Below are positions 18,355 to 25,539 of a stretch of 64,000 nucleotides of DNA, piece after piece (position 1 is the first letter of the stretch; every line of letters starts with the position of its first letter). The stretch covers positions 62,001 through 126,000 of the forward strand of contig DITC01000022.1 in NCBI GenBank assembly GCA_002422685.1, in the 5' to 3' direction. The DNA is from Thauera sp. UBA6194 (GTDB taxonomy: Bacteria > Pseudomonadota > Gammaproteobacteria > Burkholderiales > Rhodocyclaceae). The translations under genes and the position numbers were made by a program. The notes beneath the pieces were generated by a model. That model was given only the letters and a program-made list of their open reading frames with translations. It ran no database searches and had not been told where the DNA came from.

Positions 18355-18410
18355 GACCAGGTCCTGGCGCCACCCGCAGGCGGCGCCCAGGGGACCGGCC
18401 CCGTGCGGGG

Positions 18411-20219
18411 TCAGCCCTTGTGCAGCTTGAACACCCACACGGTGCCGCCCTGCTCGAGGTAATTCACGCGCTTGGCGACGTCGCCGCCCCACAGCGGCAC
18501 CGCGCCGCCCCAGCCCGAGACCACGGCGACGTACTGCTCGCCGTTGTCTTCCCAGGTCACCGGCGGCGCGATCACGCCCGAGCCGGTCTGGAACTGCCAG
18601 ACTTCCTCGCCCGTCTTGGCGTTCACCGCCTTCAGGAAGCCCTCGGGCGTGCCATAGAACACCAGGTTGCCGCCGGTGGTCAGCACCCCGCCCCACAGCG
18701 GCGCGTTGTTCTTGACCTCCCACACGATCTTGCCGCTTACCGGATCCACGGCACGCATCGCGCCGATGTAGTCCTCGTACAGCGGCTTGATGGTGAAGCC
18801 GGCGCCCAGGTAGGCGGCGCCGCGCTTGTAGCTCACCGGCTCGTTCCAGATGTCCATGCCCCACTCGTTGGCCGGCACGTAGAACAGGCCGGTGTCGGGA
18901 CTGAAGGCCATCGGCATCTGGTTCTTGCCGCCGAGGAAGGACGGCGCGTTGAACACCGACTTGCCCTTGCCGCCCTCGACCGCGCCACCGCCCTCGACGA
19001 AGGGGTTGCCCGGGCGCTTGTCCTCGTCGTAGATCGGGCGCCCGGTCTCCATGTCGATGCCCTTGGCCCAGTCGATGCGGGTCACGAAGGGAAAGGCGTT
19101 CAACAGCTTGCCGTTGGTCCGGTCATTGACGAAGAAGAAGCCGTTGCGGTCGGCCTTGCCGCCGGCCTTGACGAGCTGGCCGGTCTTCGGGTCCTTGTAT
19201 TCGAAGGAGACGAATTCGTTGACACCGTCGTAGTCCCAGCCGTCGTGCGGGGTGCTCTGGTAATGCCAGGCGATCTTGCCGGTGTCGGGGTCGATGGCGA
19301 CGGTGGCCGAGGAATAGAGGTTATCGCCCGGGCGCAGCCACGAGTTCCACGGCGAGGGGTTGCCGGTGCCCATGAAGATCAGGTCGACATCGGGGTCGTA
19401 GAAGGCCGCCTGCCACGTTGCCGCGCCGCCGGTCTTCCACAGGTCGCCCGGCCAGGTGGCGTTGGTGGTGCCCGAGATGCCGTTCTCGACCGGCTTGCCG
19501 TCCTTGTCGTAGGTGTAGCCCATGTGGCCCTCGACCACCGGCCGCATCCACACCATCTTGCCGGTCTTGGCGTCGCGCGCCTCGACCCGGCCCATGACGC
19601 CGAACTCGCCGCCCGACACACCGCTGATGACCATGCCCTTGACGATCTGCGGCGCCGCGGTCATCGAATAGCCGGCCTTGTAGTCGTCGATCTTCTCGCG
19701 CCATACGACCTTGCCGGTGTCCTTGTTGAGCGCGACGAGCTTGGCGTCGAGCGTGCCGAAGATCACCAGGTCGCCGTAGATGGCCGCGCCGCGGTTGATC
19801 ACGTCGCAGCAGGGCATGATGCCGTCGGGCAGGCGGTGCTCGTACTTCCACAGCTTCTTGCCGGTCTTGGCGTCGAGCGCGTAGATGCGGCTGTACGAAC
19901 CGGTCACGAACATCTTGCCGTCGTGGATCAGCGGCTGCGACTGCTGGCCGCGCTGCTTCTCGCCACCGAACGAGAACGCCCACACCGGCACCAGATCCTT
20001 CACGGTGTCGGGGTTCACCTTGGCGAGCGGGCTGTAGCGCTGCCCCTTGGTGCCCAGGCCGTGGGTGACGATCTGGTGTGTGGTTTCGGCATCCTTCAGG
20101 ATGTCCTCGTCGGTCACGCCGACCGCGAGCGCACTGCCTGCGGTCCCGCAACCCGCCATGGCGATGGCGAGCGCGCTCAGCATGGCGGGCAGGTGCTGCC
20201 GCTGCTTGTGCTTCTTCAT
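18411..20219 (-). CDS. PQQ-dependent alcohol dehydrogenase with lanthanide-type active site
   Basis: A 602-residue periplasmic quinoprotein of the methanol/ethanol dehydrogenase family (eight-bladed propeller). A signal region (MLSALAIAMAG, then SALA) is present. The active-site disulfide pair is C137-C138 (MPCCDVIN). Repeated tryptophan-docking segments such as DAKTGKKLWKYEH and DPDTGKIAWHYQ are seen. The catalytic Asp329 is followed two residues later by Asp331 (WDYDGVNE). That second Asp is the extra metal ligand of lanthanide-dependent XoxF, ExaF and PedH enzymes, and in Ca-dependent MxaF/ExaA it is not acidic. The ATG at 20219 has GGAGGA upstream and a sigma-54 promoter 85 bp further. 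Substrates are probably short-chain alcohols; whether methanol or ethanol cannot be told. Confidence 0.94.
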   Translation of the reverse strand: MKKHKQRQHLPAMLSALAIAMAGCGTAGSALAVGVTDEDILKDAETTHQIVTHGLGTKGQRYSPLAKVNPDTVKDLVPVWAFSFGGEKQRGQQSQPLIHDGKMFVTGSYSRIYALDAKTGKKLWKYEHRLPDGIMPCCDVINRGAAIYGDLVIFGTLDAKLVALNKDTGKVVWREKIDDYKAGYSMTAAPQIVKGMVISGVSGGEFGVMGRVEARDAKTGKMVWMRPVVEGHMGYTYDKDGKPVENGISGTTNATWPGDLWKTGGAATWQAAFYDPDVDLIFMGTGNPSPWNSWLRPGDNLYSSATVAIDPDTGKIAWHYQSTPHDGWDYDGVNEFVSFEYKDPKTGQLVKAGGKADRNGFFFVNDRTNGKLLNAFPFVTRIDWAKGIDMETGRPIYDEDKRPGNPFVEGGGAVEGGKGKSVFNAPSFLGGKNQMPMAFSPDTGLFYVPANEWGMDIWNEPVSYKRGAAYLGAGFTIKPLYEDYIGAMRAVDPVSGKIVWEVKNNAPLWGGVLTTGGNLVFYGTPEGFLKAVNAKTGEEVWQFQTGSGVIAPPVTWEDNGEQYVAVVSGWGGAVPLWGGDVAKRVNYLEQGGTVWVFKLHKG

Positions 20220-20303
20220 TTTCGACTCCTCCTCGTGTCTCTCTTGCCTGTGGTGTGGTGGCATGGGCTCCGGCACCTTGCTGGCGCCGGACAGGAGGCA
20301 AAC

Positions 20304-20319
20304 TGCAATCGCCATGCCA
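20304..20319 (-). promoter_or_regulatory. Sigma-54 promoter core of the PQQ alcohol dehydrogenase gene
   Basis: On the minus strand TGGCATG-GCGA-TTGCA, with correct -24/-12 spacing, 85 bp upstream of the dehydrogenase ATG. The GCGATTGCA half is the same as in the promoter at 15927. Confidence 0.88.
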
Positions 20320-20462
20320 CACAGCCCCAACCGGGGTCTCCCGTCACCGCGCAAGCCCAGCATCCGCGCGCCAATCGGGGGCGTGCGACGCGAGCATCGA
20401 TCGCCCCGTCCGTGCTGCGGCGTTGTGGCGTGCTGCTCCAGCCGCAGCGCAAACCTTCGGTC

Positions 20463-20503
20463 CGCAACAGCGCGACGGAACAGAAATGTTGCGCTTCGGA
20501 ACA
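20463..20503. promoter_or_regulatory. Candidate enhancer sites for the AcoR-type activators
   Basis: Two related motifs lie between the divergent sigma-54 promoters. The first is a segment with two AACA half-sites at 20465-20482 and the second is TGTTGCGCTTCGGAACA at 20487-20503, an imperfect dyad TGTTsCG-N3-CGsAACA. The position, 42 bp before one promoter core and about 145 bp before the other, fits an upstream activating sequence. Assignment is inferred. Confidence 0.4.
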
Positions 20504-20544
20504 AGCCTGCTCCGCCCACCCGGCGCGAGGGCGCGAGCGGTGAC

Positions 20545-20560
20545 TGGCACGCCGATTGCA
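20545..20560 (+). promoter_or_regulatory. Sigma-54 promoter core of the SoxYZ-like/metallohydrolase operon
   Basis: TGGCACG-CCGA-TTGCA matches the consensus with exact spacing, 63 bp before the ATG of the SoxYZ-like gene. It is divergent from the promoter at 20304-20319. Confidence 0.9.
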
Positions 20561-20622
20561 ACGAATCAGCCATCTCCGGGGCCGGCGGACACGCCAGCCG
20601 GCCCGGCTTCCAGGACCACACC

Positions 20623-21450
20623 ATGAGACCACCCGGTTCGGCGCGGCGCCTGCTGCTCGCAGGCATCGCCTCACTACTGGCCTGCGCCACCGGCGCCGGG
20701 GCCGCCACGATTTCGGCGTCGACCGCCGCGCCCGCGCCCGTCGCCGACCCACTCGCCGACCCACTCGAGTCGCCGCGCTGGGGCGACATGCGGAAGGAAT
20801 TCTTCGACGCGCAACCGGTGGTGTTCGACGCCCGCATCAAGGTCAGCGGCCCGGCAGTGGCGGAAGACCCGCTCAACGTGCCGATCGCGGTCGACGCCTC
20901 CGCCCTGGCGGGCGTGGAAGAGATGATCGTGTTCGCCGACTTCAACCCGATCGTGAAGGCGCTGCGCTTCGAGCCCGTCGCGGCGCGCGCCAGCCTGGGC
21001 TTCCGGATCAAGCTGCAGCAGTCCTCCCCCATCCGCGTCGCGGCGCGGACGGTCGATGGCGTGTGGCGCGTGGGCGGCGCCTGGGTCACCACCACCGGCG
21101 GCGGCTGCACCCTGCCCTCGCTCGGCTCGGGTTCGCCCGAATGGCAGGAGCGGCTCAACGAGGTCAATGGCCGCCTGTGGCCGCGCATCGGCGGTGGCGA
21201 GCGCCTGCGCATGCGCATCATCCACCCGATGGATACCGGACTGGCGGCGGGCATCCCGGCGTTTCACATCGAGGACCTCGAGATTGCCGACGAATCCGGC
21301 CGAGTGCTGGCCCGCATCCAGCCGCTCGAGCCTGTCGCCGAGAACCCGAGCTTCACGCTCGACTTCGCCGAGGTCGCACCCGGAGCACGCCTGCATGTGA
21401 GCGGCCGCGACAACAACGGCAACCGCATCGACACCTGGGTGACGCGATGA
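20623..21450 (+). CDS. Quinoprotein-dehydrogenase-associated SoxYZ-like carrier protein
   Basis: A 275-residue exported protein with signal peptide (RRLLLAGIASLLACATG). The mature part has a SoxY-like immunoglobulin fold with the Cys-containing carrier tip motif GGGCTLP at about residue 160. A SoxZ-like domain (MRIIHPMDTGLAAG, ENPSFTLDFAEV) follows in the same chain. Such SoxYZ fusions occur beside PQQ dehydrogenases and lack the rest of the Sox system. They may carry a thiol-bound intermediate or deliver sulfur/redox partners for the quinoprotein; the real role is unknown. The stop codon overlaps the start of the next gene (ATGA), so the two are translated together. It is driven by the sigma-54 promoter at 20545. 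Confidence 0.87.
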   Translation: MRPPGSARRLLLAGIASLLACATGAGAATISASTAAPAPVADPLADPLESPRWGDMRKEFFDAQPVVFDARIKVSGPAVAEDPLNVPIAVDASALAGVEEMIVFADFNPIVKALRFEPVAARASLGFRIKLQQSSPIRVAARTVDGVWRVGGAWVTTTGGGCTLPSLGSGSPEWQERLNEVNGRLWPRIGGGERLRMRIIHPMDTGLAAGIPAFHIEDLEIADESGRVLARIQPLEPVAENPSFTLDFAEVAPGARLHVSGRDNNGNRIDTWVTR

Positions 21451-22829
21451 AGCCCCCCGCGCTGCTCACCCGGCTGCTCACCCGGCTGTTCGCGCTCCTG
21501 CTCGCGCTGTTCGCCCTGATGCCCGCCGCGCACGCCGAGCGCTTCGACTACCGGCTCGAACCCCGGCAGATCGCAGACGGCGTCTACGTACTGGTCGGTC
21601 TCAAGGAAGATTTCTCCTTTGCCAATGGCGGCAACATCGTCAACACCGGCTTCATCATCGGCGCGGAGGGCGTGATCGTCATCGACACCGGCTCGTCGCG
21701 GCGCTACGGCGAGCAGATGCTGGCTGCGATCCGGCGCCTCACCGAGTTGCCGGTGGTGCTCACCCTCAACACCCACCACCACCCCGACCACTTCCTCGGC
21801 AACCAGGCCTTTCCGGCCAGCACGCTCGCCGCGCTGCCGGAAACGATCGCCGCCATCCGCAGCGAGGGCGAGGCCTTCAACGCCAACATGTACCGCCTCA
21901 ACGGCGACTGGATGCGCGACACCGAGGTCGTGGTGCCGACGCGCAGCCTCAGCCCCGGCCGGCAGCGCATCGGCGGCCGCGATGTCGAGCTGCTCGCGCT
22001 CGGCGGCCACACCGCGGCAGATCTGGCGCTGGTGGATCACGCCAGCGGCACGGTGTTTGCCGCCGATCTGATCTTCAACGGCCGCGCGCCCACCACGCCG
22101 CACGCAGACATCCCGCGCTGGCTCGCCGCGCTCGACACGCTGGAGCGCCTGTCCGCGCAGCGCTGGGTGCCCGGCCACGGCGAGGTGGCCAGCGACACCA
22201 CCGCGCTACAGGAAACCCGCGCCTGGCTCGGCTGGCTCGCCGACACCATCGGCAAGGCCGCAGAGGACGGCCTGGACATGAGCGAGGTGTTCGCGACCCC
22301 AATCCCGCCGCGCTTTGCCGGGCTGGCGCTTGTCGAGCAGGAATTCCAGCGTTCGGTGGCGCACCTGTTCCCGGCGGCGGAGCAGGCAGCGCTCGCGCGC
22401 AGCGCCGAGGCGCAGATGCAGCCCGCGGACGTCGTCGGCCGCAGCTTCGCCGCCCTGGAGTTCTCCGCAGTGCGCGATGCCCTGCTCGACGCCATCGCCG
22501 ACCAGGGCATCGCCGCGCCGGTGGTCAGCCACTTCGCCGAGATGCTGGCACGCACCGCCAACGATCTCGGTCACCGTCCAGACCTCTACGCCCACGCCGA
22601 AATCTTCAATTTCTGCAGCGCCGCGATCGCAGCGCGCCTGGCGACGGAGGCGCGTGCGCACATCGCGCTGTGTCCGCTCTCGATTGCGGTGTATGCGCTG
22701 CCGGAGGCGCCGCGCACGGTCATCCTCGCCTACCGTCCGCCCGCGGTGGACAGCGCAGGCGGCGACGCCGCAAAGGCCCTGCTGGCGCGGATCGTGGCGC
22801 GCGCGGCCAGCCTGCTCGGCCAGCCTTGA
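21447..22829 (+). CDS. Quinoprotein-associated metallo-beta-lactamase-fold hydrolase fused to a DUF302-like domain
   Basis: A 460-residue exported protein. A signal peptide (LFALLLALFALMPAAHA) is followed by a metallo-beta-lactamase domain (about residues 40-260) with the zinc motif THHHPDHFLG and later GGHTAAD and VPGHGEV ligands. This part matches the SoxH-related zinc hydrolases encoded beside PQQ dehydrogenases. From about residue 330 a second domain resembles DUF302 (YAHAEIFNFCSAAIAARL, then CPLSIAVYALPE). The fusion is not the usual 300-residue form and is worth notice. The gene overlaps the SoxYZ-like gene by four bases. Substrate is unknown; a link to the SoxYZ-like carrier is inferred from coupling. 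It ends 4 bp before the convergent regulator gene. Confidence 0.85.
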   Translation: MKPPALLTRLLTRLFALLLALFALMPAAHAERFDYRLEPRQIADGVYVLVGLKEDFSFANGGNIVNTGFIIGAEGVIVIDTGSSRRYGEQMLAAIRRLTELPVVLTLNTHHHPDHFLGNQAFPASTLAALPETIAAIRSEGEAFNANMYRLNGDWMRDTEVVVPTRSLSPGRQRIGGRDVELLALGGHTAADLALVDHASGTVFAADLIFNGRAPTTPHADIPRWLAALDTLERLSAQRWVPGHGEVASDTTALQETRAWLGWLADTIGKAAEDGLDMSEVFATPIPPRFAGLALVEQEFQRSVAHLFPAAEQAALARSAEAQMQPADVVGRSFAALEFSAVRDALLDAIADQGIAAPVVSHFAEMLARTANDLGHRPDLYAHAEIFNFCSAAIAARLATEARAHIALCPLSIAVYALPEAPRTVILAYRPPAVDSAGGDAAKALLARIVARAASLLGQP

Positions 22830-22833
22830 GCCG

Positions 22834-24858
22834 TCAGCTCATGCGGCCCAGCTTGCGATAGAGCGTGTTGCGGCTCACGCCGAGCCGGCGCGCGGCGGCC
22901 GACACGTTACCCTTGACCTCGCGCATCACCACGGCGATCGCGTCCATCTCGAGTTCGTCCAGGCTACGCGGCGCAGTCGGCTCGACAGCCTCCACTGCGC
23001 TCGCCGGTGCGGGAACTTCGCCCGCCTTCGCCACATCGGCCTGCGCGCAGGCGGACTCCGGACCAAACAGCTCTTCGGGCAGGTGAATGGCGCGGATCTC
23101 GTCCTCATCGTCATCGAGCAGCGCCACCGCGACGCGCATCGCGCTGTGCATCTGCCGGATGTTGCCCCGCCACGGATAGCACTCGAAAAAGCGCATGACC
23201 TCGGCGCTGATGCTGAGCTTCGTGCGCCCCGATTCGCGCGCCTCGGCCTGCAGCAGGCGCTCGACCAGGGTGGCGACGTCGCTGCGCTCGCGAAGGGGCG
23301 GGAGCGTCACGGTGAGGCCATTGACGCGGTAATACAGGTCTTCGCGAAACTCCCCGTTGGCCACTGCATCGCGCAGCACCCTGTGGGTCGCGCACACCAG
23401 CGAGATATCGACCGGAATGGGCTTGAGGCCACCGACCGGCGTCACGCTGCGCTCCTGCAGCACGCGCAGCAGGCGCGTCTGCATGGACAAGGGCATGTCG
23501 CCGATCTCGTCCAGGAACAAGGTGCCGCCGTGTGCCTGCTGCACCTTGCCGATCGCACCCTCGCGGCGCGCGCCGGTAAAGGCGCCCCCCACGTAGCCGA
23601 AGAGCTCGGACTCGATCAGGTGCTCGGGGATCGCCGCACAGTTCAGCGGCACGAAGGGCCCCTCGGCGCGGCCGGACGAGTAGTGGAAGGCGCGCGCAAA
23701 GAGCTCCTTGCCGACCCCCGACTCGCCCTGGATGAGCAGCGGGATGTTCTTGCCGCCCACGCGCCGCGCGCGCTCGATCGCGCGGTGAAACTTTTCGTCG
23801 CCGGTGTCGAGCTGATCCAGCGTCAGGCGCTCGGCCGCCCCCGGGCCGCGCGCCCGGGCAGGCTCGTTCGCGGCGACGGCCTTGCGCACATCATCGGCTT
23901 CTGCGCCCACCGCGAGCGCCAGCGGCCGCATGCCGCGCACCTGCACGTGGATCTCGCCGCCGTCCTTCATCCCGAGCCGCACGAGCTCGCCGGAGCCCGC
24001 TTGCGCGCGGTCGAGAATGGCACCGAAGCCGAGCTTGAACGGCTCGGCGAAGCTGCCCGAGTCCGGGCTGCTACCGTGTTGCGCGAGCCACTCGCGCGCG
24101 ACGCGGTTGGCTCCGAGGATGGCGCCATCCGGCCCGAGCGCGACCAGCCCCTCCTGCAGGCTGCCCACGTATTCGGGGCGGGTGTGAAACGCGAACACGA
24201 TATGTCGCGCGAAGGTGTGCTCGAACAAGCGCTTCTCGACCAACTGCACGGACAGCCTCACCAGCCCCATCGTGTGCCGCTGCGGGTTACGGTAGTCGCC
24301 GGAGATATCCAGCACGCCCGCCAGCCCGCCCTTGGGGTCGAAGATCGGCGAAGCGCAGCAGGTCAGGAAGACATTGCGATCCAGATAGTGCTCGGAGCCG
24401 AAGACCTCCACCGGCGCCCGCTCGAGCAGCGCGGTGCCGATGCCGTTTGTCCCCAGGCTCGCCTCGTCCCAGCGCGCACCCGGCTTCAGCGCCACCTGCT
24501 GGGCACGGTCGACGAAGGTCGGGTCGCCGAGGCTGTGAATGATCATGCCGTCGAGATCGGCGAGGATCACCATGCTGCCCGACGCCCTGATCTGATCGAA
24601 CACGTGCTCCATGACCCCGCTCGCCAGATGGAGCAGCTTGCCGCTCTGCTCGCGCGAAATCTCCAGCTGGCCGCGCCCGGCCACCTCGACGGCACAGTTC
24701 GTGTGCGGGTCCAGCCCCTGCTCGCGGCAGCGCGACCACGAGCGCACGATCAAGGGCGAGACGTCGTTCTCGGGCAACACTCCACGGCTGAAAAAGCGCT
24801 CGCGCGCCTGCGCCACACGATCTTCACGCACCTGCTTCAACTGCGGTACAGCACTCAT
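22834..24858 (-). CDS. Sigma-54-dependent transcriptional activator, AcoR type (copy 2)
   Basis: A 674-residue paralogue of the protein at 13650-15716 with the same layout. An N-terminal GAF-like sensor (VMEHVFDQIRASGSMVILAD) is followed by the AAA+ domain with GESGVGKE, intact GAFTGA and GGTLFLDEIGDMP. The C-terminal Fis-type helix-turn-helix reads KGNVSAAARRLGVSRNTLYR. The ATG at 24858 starts MSAVPQLKQVRED. The gene is divergent from the formate dehydrogenase operon, which has a sigma-54 promoter. It could activate that operon and the alcohol dehydrogenase operons. The sensor parts of the two copies share blocks but differ enough to allow different ligands. The leader carries a hairpin at 24878-24900. 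Confidence 0.92.
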   Translation of the reverse strand: MSAVPQLKQVREDRVAQARERFFSRGVLPENDVSPLIVRSWSRCREQGLDPHTNCAVEVAGRGQLEISREQSGKLLHLASGVMEHVFDQIRASGSMVILADLDGMIIHSLGDPTFVDRAQQVALKPGARWDEASLGTNGIGTALLERAPVEVFGSEHYLDRNVFLTCCASPIFDPKGGLAGVLDISGDYRNPQRHTMGLVRLSVQLVEKRLFEHTFARHIVFAFHTRPEYVGSLQEGLVALGPDGAILGANRVAREWLAQHGSSPDSGSFAEPFKLGFGAILDRAQAGSGELVRLGMKDGGEIHVQVRGMRPLALAVGAEADDVRKAVAANEPARARGPGAAERLTLDQLDTGDEKFHRAIERARRVGGKNIPLLIQGESGVGKELFARAFHYSSGRAEGPFVPLNCAAIPEHLIESELFGYVGGAFTGARREGAIGKVQQAHGGTLFLDEIGDMPLSMQTRLLRVLQERSVTPVGGLKPIPVDISLVCATHRVLRDAVANGEFREDLYYRVNGLTVTLPPLRERSDVATLVERLLQAEARESGRTKLSISAEVMRFFECYPWRGNIRQMHSAMRVAVALLDDDEDEIRAIHLPEELFGPESACAQADVAKAGEVPAPASAVEAVEPTAPRSLDELEMDAIAVVMREVKGNVSAAARRLGVSRNTLYRKLGRMS

Positions 24859-24877
24859 CCCGTCTTCCTCCTCCAGC

Positions 24878-24900
24878 GCCCCGGAGACTTTGTCCGGGGC
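24878..24900 (-). other. Hairpin in the 5' leader of the second AcoR-type regulator
   Basis: Perfect 8-bp arms GCCCCGGA / TCCGGGGC with a 7-nt loop, starting 20 bp upstream of the regulator ATG on the minus strand. It lies close to the ribosome site and might tune translation. The remaining gap up to 25048 shows no other clear element. Confidence 0.45.
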
Positions 24901-25048
24901 TCGTGTCTTTCATAGTGCGCCGCTGCCCTGCACTCATGTTCAAAAAAGTAGCACCTGCCCAACATTGGCGCAAACACGCGTCCTGGCGATATCGGCGATC
25001 GGGACGCAAATCCAGCCCCGCGAGCCAGACCGCGTGCCAACGCTGCGC

Positions 25049-25064
25049 TGGCACAGGGATTGCA
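25049..25064 (+). promoter_or_regulatory. Sigma-54 promoter core of the formate dehydrogenase operon
   Basis: TGGCACA-GGGA-TTGCA with exact -24/-12 spacing, 112 bp before the first gene of the operon. It makes the fourth sigma-54 site in this 10-kb region. Confidence 0.88.
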
Positions 25065-25175
25065 TTTGTCAGCGGACACAGCTGTCGCACAGGATGCTCG
25101 CGCGTGCGTCGAGAGCGTGCTCACCCACGGCGACGCCGGCATGAAAACTTACGATTCAACGAGGAGATTCCGATC

Positions 25176-25502
25176 ATGTCTGCCTGCCCGCTCCCGACCG
25201 ACTCGATTCTCCGTCGTCACTTCGAACAGATCGCCTCCTCCGTCGATCTGCCACCCGCACCGCAGGACTCGGTGCTGCTGCGCCACTACCGCCAACTCCT
25301 GGACGCACGACAGCGCCCGCATACGAACCCGCACGCCAACGAGGCCCCGAACCCGCAAGCCACGCGTCACGAACAGGCAAGCGCATCCGCCACGCCCGAG
25401 CCCGCACCCGCCCCGGCCATGACACCGTCGCCCCGAGCGTCACATCCCGAGGCTTCGACGGGCTGGTTCGGCCGTCTGCTGTCGCGCCTGTTCGGCAACT
25501 GA
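25176..25502 (+). CDS. Small protein with two RHxxQ repeats, first gene of the formate dehydrogenase operon
   Basis: A 108-residue protein without a known family. It opens with a repeated motif, TDSILRRHFEQI (about residues 8-19) and QDSVLLRHYRQLL (about 30-42), separated by a Pro-rich turn. The middle is a disordered Pro/Ala/Thr/His stretch. The C-terminus is a short amphipathic helix GWFGRLLSRLFGN that could touch a membrane or a partner. GAGGAGA stands nine bases before the ATG. The gene is the first after the sigma-54 promoter and 37 bp before fdhB. The duplicated motif suggests a docking peptide or adaptor for a partner, but no function is assigned. Confidence 0.7.
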   Translation: MSACPLPTDSILRRHFEQIASSVDLPPAPQDSVLLRHYRQLLDARQRPHTNPHANEAPNPQATRHEQASASATPEPAPAPAMTPSPRASHPEASTGWFGRLLSRLFGN

Positions 25503-25539
25503 ACCCTCGCTCTCCAGAACACCAAGGAACACCCCGAAG

